Source: an uncultured Clostridia bacterium
Lineage (GTDB): Bacteria; Bacillota; Clostridia; TANB77; CAG-508
NCBI GenBank assembly: GCA_949482135.1
Contig: CASYFC010000003.1
Coordinates: 124,001-188,000, forward strand
Length of the DNA stretch: 64,000 nucleotides
Direction of reading: 5' to 3'
The notes beneath the pieces are model-generated. The model searched no databases. It saw only the letters and a list, made by a program, of their open reading frames with translations, and was not told where the DNA came from. Position 1 is the first letter of the stretch. Each line of letters begins with the position of its first letter. Below, one piece after another: positions 26,571 through 35,865 of this stretch. A program made the position numbers and the translations under genes.

Positions 26571-28388
26571 ATGATAAAATCCAAAAGAATAGTAGCATTA
26601 CTTTTATCTGTAATGCTGATAATTTCAAGTATGTTTACAGTTGTAAATGCAGCTGGAGACGATGCTGCAGGTATAGCATTTGGGGCATTAACAATTACTA
26701 AATTGGAAAATGGTAGAACAGATGAAGAGGGTAATAAATTACCACTTGCAGGAGTAAAATTTAAAATTTATAAAGTAGATGATGATGAATCAATATTGCA
26801 AATTCCTGATAAATATTTACAAGAAAACTATGATTCATCAAGTGATGAAAATTATTATACATCTGAAGCTATAACTGGTCTAGATGGAAAAGTAAATTTT
26901 TCTGATTTAAAATTAGGAAGATATTTAGTTATAGAAGCTGAAGCACCAATTAACGTTGTAGAAAAAACAGCTAACTTTTTAGTAGATATTCCTACAACTA
27001 ATCCAGAAGGTAATGGATTAATTTATAATGTTGAAGTAACACCAAAAAATGATACAGTTTATGGAGGAATAACATTAACAAAATTAAATGAAAACAAAGA
27101 ACCGATGGCAGGAGTTAATTTTAAAGTACAAAAGAAAAATGGAGAGACTTGGGAAGACTATGAATTAGAAAAAACATTGGTAACAAATGAAAGTGGAACA
27201 ATTACACTTGAAGGATTACCAGCAGGTGATTATAGATTTATAGAGACAAAAACATTGGAAGGATATATTTTAGATAATAATGCAACATATGATTTTTCTG
27301 TATCACTTGCAGAAGATGGAAATACAAGAGTTTATCCAGATGCATTAACTGTAATAAATGAAAAACCAACAATAAACAAAGAAATAACATCTATTTCTAG
27401 AAATGAAAATAATACAAATTCAATTAAAGACGGAATCAATAGTGCAGATATTGGAGATATTATTTCTTATAAAGTAGTAGTAGATGTTCCAATGATAATA
27501 AATAAATTAAACACTTTTGTTATATCAGACAAAATGGATGAAGGATTAACATTTATAGAGAACAGCTTTTCTATAAATGGAACAATAAGAAATTTAGATC
27601 AAGGCGGACAAGAAATGGTAGACTCTAGAGCATTAGATAATAATCAGATAACACCAGATGATTATGTGTTAACATCAGATAATCATTCATGGAGTTTAGA
27701 GTTTACTGAACAAGGTAAAGAAAAATTAATGAAATATGAATCATTAGAAATTACATATAATGCAATATTAAACAGCAATGCAGTAGCGAATACTAGTGGA
27801 AATAACAATAAAGTAACTTTAAAATATTCAAATATAGTTAAAGTAGATTATGATGGAATACCAAATCCAGATGATATTGAAAATGAATCAAAAAATGAGA
27901 GTGATGAAAAGGTTTATACAGGTGGATTTAATATTGAAAAACATGCTCTTTCAAAAGATGGAGAACTTCTAGGTGGAGCTGTATTTAAAATTGCAATATC
28001 AGAAACAGAAGCAAGAAAAGGAAACTTTATAAAAGATGCAAATGGAAATGAAATAGTATTAACAACAGGTAATGGCGAAAATGGGACAGAACTTGGAAAG
28101 ATTTCTTATAAAGGTTTGTCTTATGGAATATATTATTTGCTAGAAGTACAAGCACCTACATATGAAGAAAATGGAGAAATTAAATATTATAACTTACTAA
28201 AAGATCCTATTAAAATTGCTGTAGGAGAAGATACATATGAAGGATTAGCAAATGTTATAGTTAATAAAAAAGGAACATTATTACCATCAACAGGTGGTAT
28301 GGGGGCATTAATATTTATTGTAGCAGGTGTATTATTTATAGTACTAGGAGTAACATATTATAGAAAAAATAGAAAAGAAGAATTTTAA
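26571..28388 (+). CDS. Major pilin subunit, isopeptide-forming
   Basis: 605 residues. Signal peptide 1-28 ending VNAA. First SpaA-type domain from about 35 (LTITKLENG..LPLAGVKFKIYKV). A TPKN sequence near residue 158 corresponds to the pilin motif whose lysine links subunits. A second Cna_B domain follows (ITLTKLNENKEPMAGVNFKV), then a fimbrial D2-type domain (GDIISYKVVVDVP), a last SpaA domain (GGFNIEKHALSKDGELLGGAVFK would be its start, quoted in two parts: GGFNIEKHALS and LGGAVFK) and LPSTG near 573 with membrane helix and basic tail. The arrangement fits a shaft pilin polymerised by class C sortase. Confidence 0.92.
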   Translation: MIKSKRIVALLLSVMLIISSMFTVVNAAGDDAAGIAFGALTITKLENGRTDEEGNKLPLAGVKFKIYKVDDDESILQIPDKYLQENYDSSSDENYYTSEAITGLDGKVNFSDLKLGRYLVIEAEAPINVVEKTANFLVDIPTTNPEGNGLIYNVEVTPKNDTVYGGITLTKLNENKEPMAGVNFKVQKKNGETWEDYELEKTLVTNESGTITLEGLPAGDYRFIETKTLEGYILDNNATYDFSVSLAEDGNTRVYPDALTVINEKPTINKEITSISRNENNTNSIKDGINSADIGDIISYKVVVDVPMIINKLNTFVISDKMDEGLTFIENSFSINGTIRNLDQGGQEMVDSRALDNNQITPDDYVLTSDNHSWSLEFTEQGKEKLMKYESLEITYNAILNSNAVANTSGNNNKVTLKYSNIVKVDYDGIPNPDDIENESKNESDEKVYTGGFNIEKHALSKDGELLGGAVFKIAISETEARKGNFIKDANGNEIVLTTGNGENGTELGKISYKGLSYGIYYLLEVQAPTYEENGEIKYYNLLKDPIKIAVGEDTYEGLANVIVNKKGTLLPSTGGMGALIFIVAGVLFIVLGVTYYRKNRKEEF

Positions 28389-28400
28389 AATATAATTATA

Positions 28401-28443
28401 TGAGCCACTTAAATTATCTGAAAATTAAGTGGCTCTCATTTTT
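28401..28443 (+). terminator. Terminator between pilin and sortase genes
   Basis: GAGCCACTTA (28402-28411) pairs with its complement at 28426-28435, then TCATTTTT. Probably partial, so that pilin is made in excess over sortase. Confidence 0.78.
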
Positions 28444-28453
28444 GGAGATACAT

Positions 28454-29305
28454 ATGAAAAAGAAAATAATAGAAATTTTATTTATTTTTACAGGAATAAT
28501 ATTAATTGCATATCCAATTATATCAGCGTGTTTATCTGCATTTAATCAAACAGTTGCAATTTCTAATTATCAAGATGCAATTAATACTTTATCAAATGAA
28601 GAAAAAGAAAAAGAGTTACAAAAAGCAAGAGATTATAATAGTGAAATGGAGGGGATTGTTTCTGTAGATATTTCAATGTCTAGTAGTGAAAGTGAAGATG
28701 AACTGGTTAGTTATTTAAATGTATTAAATATTGGAGATGCTATGGCATATATAAGCATTCCTAAAATAGATGTATATTTGCCGATATATCACGGATTATC
28801 AGAAGAAGTTTTACAATCAGGTGTTGGACATTTAGATACTACTTCTTTTCCTGTTGGTGGTGAAGGAACACATGCGGTTTTGGCAGGTCATACAGGGCTT
28901 ATTAGAACCAAAATTTTTGATGATATAAATAAACTTAAAGAAAAGGATAAGTTTTATATAGATGTTTTAGGTGAAACATTGGCTTATGAAGTTGATAAAA
29001 TTGATGTAGTTCTTCCAGATGATACAGATACAATAGTTGTAGAACAGAACAAAGATTATGTTACACTTATTACTTGTACTCCTTATATGATTAATACTCA
29101 CAGACTTTTAGTCAGAGGCAGTAGAGTTGATTTAGAAGAAATAGAAGATAAAGAAAACATTGAATTAGAAACAAATATAAATAATATAAGTTCAAAAAGA
29201 AAAAATAATATTTTTATTAGTATAGCTATTTTTATTTTTATAATAGTTGTTTTTGTAATATATTCTTTTAAAGGAAAAAATAAAAAGGTTAGAAAAGGAG
29301 GATAA
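28454..29305 (+). CDS. Class C pilus sortase (first)
   Basis: 283 residues. An N-terminal membrane helix (about 5-25), a linker, the sortase domain opening AYISIPKIDVYLPIY, catalytic His in LAGHTGLI (about 142), Cys in LITCTPY (about 207) and Arg in HRLLVRG, then a C-terminal membrane helix (about 255-274) and basic tail. Two membrane segments plus position beside the pilin identify a pilus-polymerising class C enzyme. The usual DP(W/F) lid motif is not evident. Start at the ATG after TTGGAG; an upstream in-frame ATG lies inside the terminator hairpin. Confidence 0.92.
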   Translation: MKKKIIEILFIFTGIILIAYPIISACLSAFNQTVAISNYQDAINTLSNEEKEKELQKARDYNSEMEGIVSVDISMSSSESEDELVSYLNVLNIGDAMAYISIPKIDVYLPIYHGLSEEVLQSGVGHLDTTSFPVGGEGTHAVLAGHTGLIRTKIFDDINKLKEKDKFYIDVLGETLAYEVDKIDVVLPDDTDTIVVEQNKDYVTLITCTPYMINTHRLLVRGSRVDLEEIEDKENIELETNINNISSKRKNNIFISIAIFIFIIVVFVIYSFKGKNKKVRKGG

Positions 29306-29306
29306 T

Positions 29307-30215
29307 ATGAGAAATAAAATAAAAAGAATTATTGCAATATGTATAACTTTTTTTGGAATTTTACTTCTTGTATATCCATACTTTATAAGTAAAATAACTT
29401 CAAAACAAATAGAAGAGTCTATAAATGATTTTTTAGATATAGTTGATGAAACAGAATATAGTGAGAATATAATTAGTGATATTTATATTAATCGAGATAA
29501 AGAGAATGATATTCAAATTGATGATTATGAAGAAAAGAAAATAGTTCAAAGTTATAACACTAATAATAAAAAAAGTATAAGTAAACAATCTAGTAAAACA
29601 TATAATAAATCGAATGTTCATAATAATAGTAATTCTAAAAAGAATGATACAACAGTAAATGAGACAAGGAAAATAAATAGCGAAATATTAGATTATTTAT
29701 ACACTAAAATGCAAGAATATAATAGAAATCTTAATGAAAAAGGCCAAAATATAGTTGATGCATTTTCTTATGAAACTCCAAGTTTTGATTTAACACAATA
29801 TGGATTAAAAGATAATATAATAGGAATAATAGAAATACCTAAAATTAATGTTAATCTTCCAATTTATTTGGGGGCAACAAAAGAAAATTTAAACAAAGGT
29901 GCAACTCATCTTTCTCAAACATCTATACCTTTGGGAGGAAAAAACTCTAATACAGTAATTGCTGCACACAGAAGTTTAGTTAGGAATCCTTTTTTTAAGA
30001 ACCTAGATAAATTAGATATAGGAGATGAAGTAAAAATAAAAACACTTTGGAAAACATTAACATATATTGTAGCTGAAAGAAGAGTAATTTCTCCTTATGA
30101 TTCTTCTAAAATATTAATTCAAAAAGATAGAGATTTAGTTACTCTTATAACTTGTCATCCCTATGGTGAAACTTCTGAAAGATATGTGGTGTATTGTGAA
30201 AGAAAAACAATATAA
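29307..30215 (+). CDS. Class C-like pilus sortase (second)
   Basis: 302 residues, starting one base after the previous stop with AAAGGAGG upstream. Membrane helix about 8-27; a long polar Asn/Ser/Lys-rich linker (about 35-125); sortase domain opening IGIIEIPKINVNLPIY. Catalytic His in AAHRSLVR (about 219), Cys in LITCHPYGE (about 282), Arg in SERYVV. It lacks the C-terminal membrane helix of the first sortase. Two sortases in one pilus locus often divide labour between polymerisation and accessory incorporation or wall attachment; which does what cannot be told from sequence. Confidence 0.9.
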   Translation: MRNKIKRIIAICITFFGILLLVYPYFISKITSKQIEESINDFLDIVDETEYSENIISDIYINRDKENDIQIDDYEEKKIVQSYNTNNKKSISKQSSKTYNKSNVHNNSNSKKNDTTVNETRKINSEILDYLYTKMQEYNRNLNEKGQNIVDAFSYETPSFDLTQYGLKDNIIGIIEIPKINVNLPIYLGATKENLNKGATHLSQTSIPLGGKNSNTVIAAHRSLVRNPFFKNLDKLDIGDEVKIKTLWKTLTYIVAERRVISPYDSSKILIQKDRDLVTLITCHPYGETSERYVVYCERKTI

Positions 30216-30291
30216 AATATTAGATATTAATTGACTTAAATGATAATATAATATATAATAGTTTTGAAAACTAGATGAAGAGGTGGTAAAA

Positions 30292-32001
30292 ATGAAAAAG
30301 GATGAATATTTTTTTGAATATCCGGATTTCAATAATATAAAAGAGATTGTATACTATGTGGCGCAAAAATATTCTAGCCATACTGCCTTTATTTTAAAAA
30401 ATAAAAAAGGAAAAGAAACAAATTATATATATAAAACTTTTACAGATTTTTTAGAAGATACAAATAATTTTGGTGCTGGACTTTTTGGAGCAGGTCTAAA
30501 CGATAAAAAAATAGCTATAATCGGAAAAAACAGATATGAATGGATTTTAAGCTTTACAACGACCTTACTTGGTAATATGGTAGTAATTCCTTTAGATAAA
30601 GGTCTTACAGAAATTGAAATAGAAAATAGTATTAATAAAAGTACACCTGATGTAATTATTTTTGATGAATCAGTTAAAGAAACAATAGAGAATATCAAAA
30701 AAAATAATAAAACACAAATACAGGAATATATTTGTATGGATAAAACGGAAGAATATAAATACTTATATGATATTTTAGATGAAGGTAAAAAATCGAGGGA
30801 ATCAGGAAATAAAGAATTTGAGAATGTTGAAATAGATTCTAATAAACCAAGTGAATTATGTTTTACTTCAGGAACAAGTAGCACATCAAAAATTGTTATG
30901 CTTTCACAAAGAAATATTGCTTTTGATATTTGTGCAATGCATGCAACAGAAGACTTTAGAGATACAGATGTTAATTTGGCATTTTTACCATTACATCATA
31001 CATTTGGTTCAACTGGAGTTCTATTTATACTTAGTTATGGAGCTGCAACAGCTTTTCCAGATGGGTTAAGATATATTGCTCAAAATTTAAAAGAATATGG
31101 AGTATCAGTATTTATTGGAGTTCCACTTTTAGTAGAATCAATGTATAAGAAACTAACTAAAGAAATAGAAAAACAAGGTAAAACAAAATTAATAAATATA
31201 ATGAGAAAACTTACAAATCTAATACCATTTACTAAAAGAAAAGTATTTAAACCAATTATAGATCAATTAGGTGGAAAACTTAGACTTATAATAAGTGGAG
31301 CAGCTGGACTTGATAAAGATGTTTGGAAAGGATTTAATGAACTAGGAATAAAAATTATACAAGGATATGGTTTAACAGAAGCATCTCCAGTTGTTGCAGC
31401 AGAAAACGCAAAATATGGAAAAAAGGGTTCAATAGGATTTCCAATAAAAGGTGTAGATGTAAAAATATTAAATAAAAATGAACTAGGAATTGGAGAACTT
31501 GCTGTAAAAGGTGAAAATGTTATGCTTGGATATTATGAAGATGAAGAAGCAAATAAAAACATATTTACAGAAGATGGATGGATGCTTACAGGAGATTTGG
31601 CTTATATAGACCCAGAAGGATTTATATTTATAACAGGTAGAAAGAAAAATGTAATAGTATTAAAAAATGGTAAAAATATATATCCAGAAGAAATCGAAAC
31701 TTTAGTTAATAAAATTCCTTTAGTAAAAGAATCAATGGTATTTGGATTACCAAAAGCAGATGATATGGTTTTATCAATAAAAGTTCAATATGATATTGAA
31801 TATGTTAATGAAAAATATCCAAATGTAGATTTTAGTAAAATAGATCTTATTTTATGGGAAAGAATAAAAGAAATAAATAAAACATTACCAACATATAAAT
31901 ACATTAAAAATTTAATTACAACAAAAGATGAGTTTATAAAAACAACAACAGCCAAAATTAAAAGATATGAAGAAATAAAAAAACTTCAACAAAACGTATA
32001 A
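30292..32001 (+). CDS. AMP-dependent acyl-CoA synthetase (long-chain fatty acid ligase type)
   Basis: 569 residues of the ANL superfamily. Motifs in order: the P-loop-like LCFTSGTSSTSK, FLPLHHTFG, the adenylate motif GYGLTEASPVVA, LTGDLAYIDPEGF, and the hinge GRKKNVIVLKNGKNIYPEE, with a C-terminal lysine region near TTTAKIKR. It would activate a fatty acid with ATP and CoA (or pass the acyl group on). The substrate is not determined by the sequence. GAGGTGG before ATG 30292 sets the start. It stands alone and ends at a palindromic repeat that can act as terminator. Confidence 0.88.
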   Translation: MKKDEYFFEYPDFNNIKEIVYYVAQKYSSHTAFILKNKKGKETNYIYKTFTDFLEDTNNFGAGLFGAGLNDKKIAIIGKNRYEWILSFTTTLLGNMVVIPLDKGLTEIEIENSINKSTPDVIIFDESVKETIENIKKNNKTQIQEYICMDKTEEYKYLYDILDEGKKSRESGNKEFENVEIDSNKPSELCFTSGTSSTSKIVMLSQRNIAFDICAMHATEDFRDTDVNLAFLPLHHTFGSTGVLFILSYGAATAFPDGLRYIAQNLKEYGVSVFIGVPLLVESMYKKLTKEIEKQGKTKLINIMRKLTNLIPFTKRKVFKPIIDQLGGKLRLIISGAAGLDKDVWKGFNELGIKIIQGYGLTEASPVVAAENAKYGKKGSIGFPIKGVDVKILNKNELGIGELAVKGENVMLGYYEDEEANKNIFTEDGWMLTGDLAYIDPEGFIFITGRKKNVIVLKNGKNIYPEEIETLVNKIPLVKESMVFGLPKADDMVLSIKVQYDIEYVNEKYPNVDFSKIDLILWERIKEINKTLPTYKYIKNLITTKDEFIKTTTAKIKRYEEIKKLQQNV

Positions 32002-32011
32002 AATCACAAAG

Positions 32012-32040
32012 TGAAATTTAGGGACGCTCCAAAAATTTCA
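32012..32040 (+). repeat. Palindromic GGGACG repeat, copy 1 (terminator-like)
   Basis: A 29-base near-palindrome starting TGAAATTTAGGGACGCTCC and ending AAATTTCA, followed by a run of eight or nine T, so it can terminate the ligase gene. An exact reverse complement is at 33711-33739. Such GGGACG hairpins are widespread dispersed repeats in clostridial genomes. Confidence 0.8.
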
Positions 32041-32050
32041 CTTTTTTTTA

Positions 32051-32079
32051 TGAAATTTAGGGACGCACGAAAAGTTTCA
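32051..32079 (+). repeat. Palindromic GGGACG repeat, copy 2
   Basis: TGAAATTTAGGGACGCACG then AAAAGTTTCA, a diverged direct copy of copy 1, ten bases after it. Confidence 0.75.
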
Positions 32080-32103
32080 TTTTAGATATTATAGGAGGAA
32101 AAA

Positions 32104-32473
32104 ATGATTAAATTATCAGAAACTGAAATACACATTATGCAAATAATTTGGAAAAATGGTAAAACTACTTCTTTTGATATTTTAGATGAAATAAAAGATG
32201 ATGATTCTATTTCAGAAAATACAATAAGAACACTGCTTGGAAGAATGGTAAAAAAGAGCAATAAAAATAACAGAGAAGTCTGGTAAAACGTATATTTATG
32301 AAGCACTTATAGATAAAGAAGAATTTTTAATAGAAAGAGGAAATGGTTTTCTAGAAAATATTTATCAAGGTGCTATTAATTCCATGTTATTAAATTTTGT
32401 AAAACAAAATAAATTAACAAAAGAAGATGTACAAGAATTACTAAAGAGAATAGATGATGAAAGTGAGAATTAA
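32104..32473 (+). pseudogene. blaI: BlaI/MecI-type repressor, frameshifted
   Basis: The first 50 codons encode a BlaI-like winged helix (LSETEIHIMQIIWKNGKTTS, then ISENTIRTLLGRMVKK). An extra base within 32251-32257 shifts the frame; the rest continues in the next frame with ITEKSGKTYIYEALIDKEEF and a C-terminal dimer region ending IDDESEN. As written, translation stops after 60 residues. BlaI represses beta-lactam response genes until cleaved by BlaR1, whose remnant follows 2 bases on. Good AGGAGG site upstream. Sequencing error is possible, but the neighbour is also damaged. Confidence 0.85.
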
Positions 32474-32475
32474 AA

Positions 32476-33215
32476 ATGAAAAATTTAATAGATTTGATGT
32501 ATATATTGGAACCAATATTTTATGAAATTGTTTATATGTCAATAATAGCAAGTGTTATAGGAATACTAATTTTAATAATAAGAAAATTATTTAAAAAACA
32601 AATATCATCAAAATGGATAAGTAGAATATGGATAATATTTATAATAAGTTTAACTATACCAATTCAAATTAAAAGTAATGTAAGTATATATAACGCTATT
32701 CCAATAAATTTAGAAAAATAGAAGAAGTATCATTTGCAAAAGAGAATATTCTTGAGGAAAATAAAAATGGAAATCAAGAACTTATAAATTTAGCAAATAA
32801 AGGAGAGTATTCTAATAATGATGAGATAGAAATATCTTTTAATATATTATGCTTTTTGCCATTAGTATGGATTGCATTAGTATTAGCAAGTTTTATTGCA
32901 TATGTACTAACATATATTTCTTTTGAAAAAAAGATAAAGAATAAAGTGTTAGAAGATGAAAAAGTAAATAGCATTTTGAATAAATGTAAAGAAAAACTAA
33001 ACATAAAAAAGAATATAAAATTAGTAAAGCAAGATATTGTAAAAATGGCATCAATTTTTGGAATGTTTAATATAAGAATTTTAGTAAGTGATGATGTTTT
33101 AAAACTATCAGAAAAGGAAATCGAATATATATTTTTACATGAATTATCATATTATAAAAGAAAAGACAACATCTTAAATATGATAATAACAATATTAAGA
33201 TGTATTTACATAAGA
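32476..33215 (+). pseudogene. blaR1: BlaR1/MecR1-type M56 sensor, frameshifted and truncated
   Basis: Starts with membrane helices (IVYMSIIASVIGILILIIRK). One A appears lost from an A-run at 32714-32718, causing a stop after 81 codons; the frame resumes at EEVSFAKENI. A later part has another membrane helix and the M56 protease region, but the zinc motif reads HELSY instead of HELSH. Similarity ends near ILRCIYI (about 33210), where the convergent small gene begins, and the sensor domain is missing. This is a decayed gene by three independent lesions. Confidence 0.85.
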
Positions 33216-33500
33216 ATAAGCAATTGTAAGCATCTGAAAATCACCACTACTTCTTGATGGTCTTTCAATAGTACATCTATTATCCAAGGTGAAATTTCCT
33301 TTGACATAGCCATGAGTAGATTTGAAGAGAACACTAGTGATACGAGGAGTAATTGCTTCGTTTACATCACTTGCCAGAGGCAAATCCTGTGCCTCAGCAG
33401 CAAAAGCAGTGGTATTTCCGAACATGCCGATTGCAAAAGCAAACACTAACGCAAAAGCCCAGAGTCGACGTACTGCAAAGTTGTTTTTAAAATTTTTCAT
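33195..33500 (-). CDS. Small secreted protein, GC-richer
   Basis: 101 residues. A clear signal peptide: basic MKNFKNNFAVRRLW, hydrophobic core FALVFAFAIGMFG, likely cleavage after AFAAEA near residue 37. The mature part of about 64 residues is hydrophilic, with a single cysteine (TLDNRCTIERPSRSS). TGGAGG precedes the ATG at 33500. Codon use is GC-richer than the surroundings. Its 3' end abuts the truncated blaR1 remnant. No family recognised; a secreted peptide or small adhesin are both possible. Confidence 0.7.
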   Translation of the reverse strand: MKNFKNNFAVRRLWAFALVFAFAIGMFGNTTAFAAEAQDLPLASDVNEAITPRITSVLFKSTHGYVKGNFTLDNRCTIERPSRSSGDFQMLTIAYSYVNTS

Positions 33501-33534
33501 AGTAATGCCTCCATTATAGTGTTGGAATGGATTG

Positions 33535-33645
33535 ATAGTTGCGAGATACGTTTTGAATTCCATCTCTAGACCATTTTCAAAAAACAATATTTTGCTTGAA
33601 GTTATTTTGAAAATGGTAGTGCCATATATTTGCATAGGCAACTAT
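33535..33645 (-). promoter_or_regulatory. Structured leader of the small secreted protein gene
   Basis: An outer stem ATAGTTGC/GCAACTAT (33535-33542 with 33638-33645) encloses a perfect 12-bp stem, CCATTTTCAAAA/TTTTGAAAATGG (33571-33582 with 33605-33616). On the minus strand this lies in the 5' untranslated region and ends about 35 bases before the start codon. A cis-regulatory RNA or remnant palindrome are both possible; no known riboswitch class is recognised. Confidence 0.5.
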
Positions 33646-33710
33646 GCGAGTATACTACGGAATTTCTAATTTGTATATAATAGTAATAATTATATGGAGT
33701 TGCTTTCAAA

Positions 33711-33739
33711 TGAAATTTTTGGAGCGTCCCTAAATTTCA
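33711..33739 (-). repeat. Palindromic GGGACG repeat, copy 3 (inverted)
   Basis: Exact reverse complement of the 29 bases at 32012-32040, so the two bracket about 1.7 kb holding the blaI-blaR1 remnants and the small secreted gene. Confidence 0.85.
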
Positions 33740-33814
33740 TTTTATTTTTTATTGAAAAATTTATATTTTATATATAAAATATAAAGAAGAAATTTTATAT
33801 TAAATGAGGTATAA

Positions 33815-34516
33815 ATGAGAAAATTTTTAAAAAGATTAATTATATTAATAATTTTAATAATAATAGCAATAATAGGTGTATTTACATATCAAGGATATTC
33901 TTTGTATAAAGAAGCAATTAATGAAATGAGTATAGAAGATAAAGTAAATGAGATAAAATCAGGAGTTACAGAATATATAGAATATAAAGAATTGCCAGAA
34001 GATTATATAAATGCTGTAATTGCTGTTGAGGATAGAAGATTCTTTAGTCATAATGGAGTTGATGCAATATCAATTACAAGAGCAATTTTAAAGGATATTC
34101 AAACAATGAGTTTAGCAGAGGGTGGAAGTACAATTACTCAACAATTGGCAAAAAATGTTTATTTTACACAAAGAAAAGAATTTACAAGAAAAATTGCAGA
34201 AATTTTTATGGCATTTGAATTTGAGAAAAATTGCTCAAAAGAAGAAATTTTTGAATTATATGTAAATACAATTTATTTTGGAGATGGATATTATTGTGTA
34301 TATGATGCTGCAAAAGGATATTTTGATAAAATACCTAAAGATATGAATTTATATGAATCAACACTTTTAGCAGGAATTCCAAATGCACCATCAGTATATT
34401 CACCAAGTGTAAATCCAGAGCTCTCAAAACAAAGACAAGCTCAAGTTTTGTATAAAATGTTAAAATATAATTTTATTTCACAAGATCAAGCAAATAAAAT
34501 TTTGAATGAAATGTAA
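33815..34516 (+). CDS. Monofunctional peptidoglycan glycosyltransferase (GT51)
   Basis: 233 residues. Polymerises lipid II into glycan strands outside the membrane. An N-terminal membrane helix (about 6-24) is followed by the GT51 domain with VEDRRFFSHNGVD (catalytic Glu), GGSTITQQLAKN, and RKIAEIFMAFEFEK. No transpeptidase domain follows; length fits monofunctional MGT enzymes. GAGG precedes the ATG. The V-ATPase operon begins 14 bases later, so it may be co-transcribed. Confidence 0.93.
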   Translation: MRKFLKRLIILIILIIIAIIGVFTYQGYSLYKEAINEMSIEDKVNEIKSGVTEYIEYKELPEDYINAVIAVEDRRFFSHNGVDAISITRAILKDIQTMSLAEGGSTITQQLAKNVYFTQRKEFTRKIAEIFMAFEFEKNCSKEEIFELYVNTIYFGDGYYCVYDAAKGYFDKIPKDMNLYESTLLAGIPNAPSVYSPSVNPELSKQRQAQVLYKMLKYNFISQDQANKILNEM

Positions 34517-34530
34517 AGGAGTTATATATT

Positions 34531-34857
34531 TTGGAAGAAATTTTTAATAAGATTATTGAAATAGATAAAAACGCAAAAGAAATTACTAATATTGAAAAAG
34601 AAAAAAAAATAAATATGGATGAATTTATAGAAAGTGAATTTGGAATAAAAAAAGTTGTAATTGATATGGAATTCAAAGATGAAATAGATTTTCAAAAAAG
34701 AAAATATGATGAAATGTTTCAAGAAAAAAAACAAGAGATAGATCAAAATGTAAATGAAGAAATAAAAAAAATAGAAAAAAAATATTCAGAAAAAGAAAAT
34801 GAAATTATAGAAAAAATTATTACTGATATAAAAAAGGGGAAAAATTTTGAGTGTTAA
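34531..34857 (+). CDS. V-type ATPase peripheral stalk subunit (G/H-like)
   Basis: 108 residues, highly charged, almost wholly helical coiled coil with Lys/Glu/Asp/Ile. Position as first gene of the V-ATPase operon and composition fit the small peripheral stalk subunit that pairs with subunit E. Start TTG after AAAGGAGTT. The 3' end overlaps the subunit C gene by 11 bases. Assignment rests mainly on context. Confidence 0.65.
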   Translation: MEEIFNKIIEIDKNAKEITNIEKEKKINMDEFIESEFGIKKVVIDMEFKDEIDFQKRKYDEMFQEKKQEIDQNVNEEIKKIEKKYSEKENEIIEKIITDIKKGKNFEC

Positions 34858-35851
34858 TGTAAAATATCCTGCTTTAAATGCCAAAATGAAGTGCATGTAC
34901 TCAAACAACCTATCTAAAGAAGAATTTGAAGAACTACTAAGGCAAAGTAATTTAAAAGAAGCAATAAGCTTTATAAAATCTAAATTTCCATTTTTAGAAA
35001 ATTTAAATGAAAAAATGCACAGAAAAGAATTAGAGCAAGAATTAAATAATTTATTTATATATGATATTTTAAAAATTTTTAAATATTTAAATAAAAATGA
35101 AATTAAAATTCTTATGCAATTTTTATCTAAATATGAATTAAATTGTGTAAAAAATGTTTTTAGAAATGTTACTACAAACAGAGATTCAAGAGAATATTTA
35201 AAAAATATAGATAATTGGACTGCCAAAATGTTTAAAAACATTGATGGAATTAATGAAATTACTGAAGAAACAGAATTTTTAGAATTAATCAAAAGTGAAG
35301 ATTATTATAAAGTATTTGCAGAATATGAAGAAATAATTGAAAATGCACCATTAGAAGAAATTGAAGTAAAATTAGATAAATTTTATTTTGAAAAAATTTT
35401 TAATTTATCAAAAAAATATAATAAAAATTTACTATATTTAATTGGAACAGAAATTGATTTATTAAATATAATTTGGATTTATAGAGCAAAAAAATATTTT
35501 AAATACTCTGAAAATGAAATAAAAGAAATTCTAATTCCAATTAATTATAAAATAAGTAAAAAGGTTTTAGAGGATTTATTAAATTCTGAAGACTTTAATG
35601 ATATGAAAATAGTATTAAATGAGACAAAATATAGAAAAGTTTTTTCAGATGAGTCTAAAATTGAGTATGATAAAAATAAATATTTATATGATATAAATAT
35701 TAAATTGTTTAGAACAAAACTATTTGATATTTGTACAGTTTTTTGCAATATAAATTTACTAGATATAGAAATAAAAAATATAATTAATATTATAGAAGGA
35801 ATAAGATATAAACTAGATAAATCAGAAATACAAAAGAAAATTATTGTTTAG
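34847..35851 (+). CDS. ntpC: V-type ATPase subunit C
   Basis: 334 residues. Helical central-stalk cap that links the rotor ring to subunit D (bacterial/archaeal subunit C, d-like). The opening VKYPALNAKMKCMYSNNLS and DLLNIIWIYRAKKYFKYS in the middle are typical. TTG start after GGGG at seven bases. Second gene of the operon; translation is probably coupled to the preceding gene through the overlap. Confidence 0.88.
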   Translation: MSVNVKYPALNAKMKCMYSNNLSKEEFEELLRQSNLKEAISFIKSKFPFLENLNEKMHRKELEQELNNLFIYDILKIFKYLNKNEIKILMQFLSKYELNCVKNVFRNVTTNRDSREYLKNIDNWTAKMFKNIDGINEITEETEFLELIKSEDYYKVFAEYEEIIENAPLEEIEVKLDKFYFEKIFNLSKKYNKNLLYLIGTEIDLLNIIWIYRAKKYFKYSENEIKEILIPINYKISKKVLEDLLNSEDFNDMKIVLNETKYRKVFSDESKIEYDKNKYLYDINIKLFRTKLFDICTVFCNINLLDIEIKNIINIIEGIRYKLDKSEIQKKIIV

Positions 35852-35865
35852 GAGGCGGAATATAA

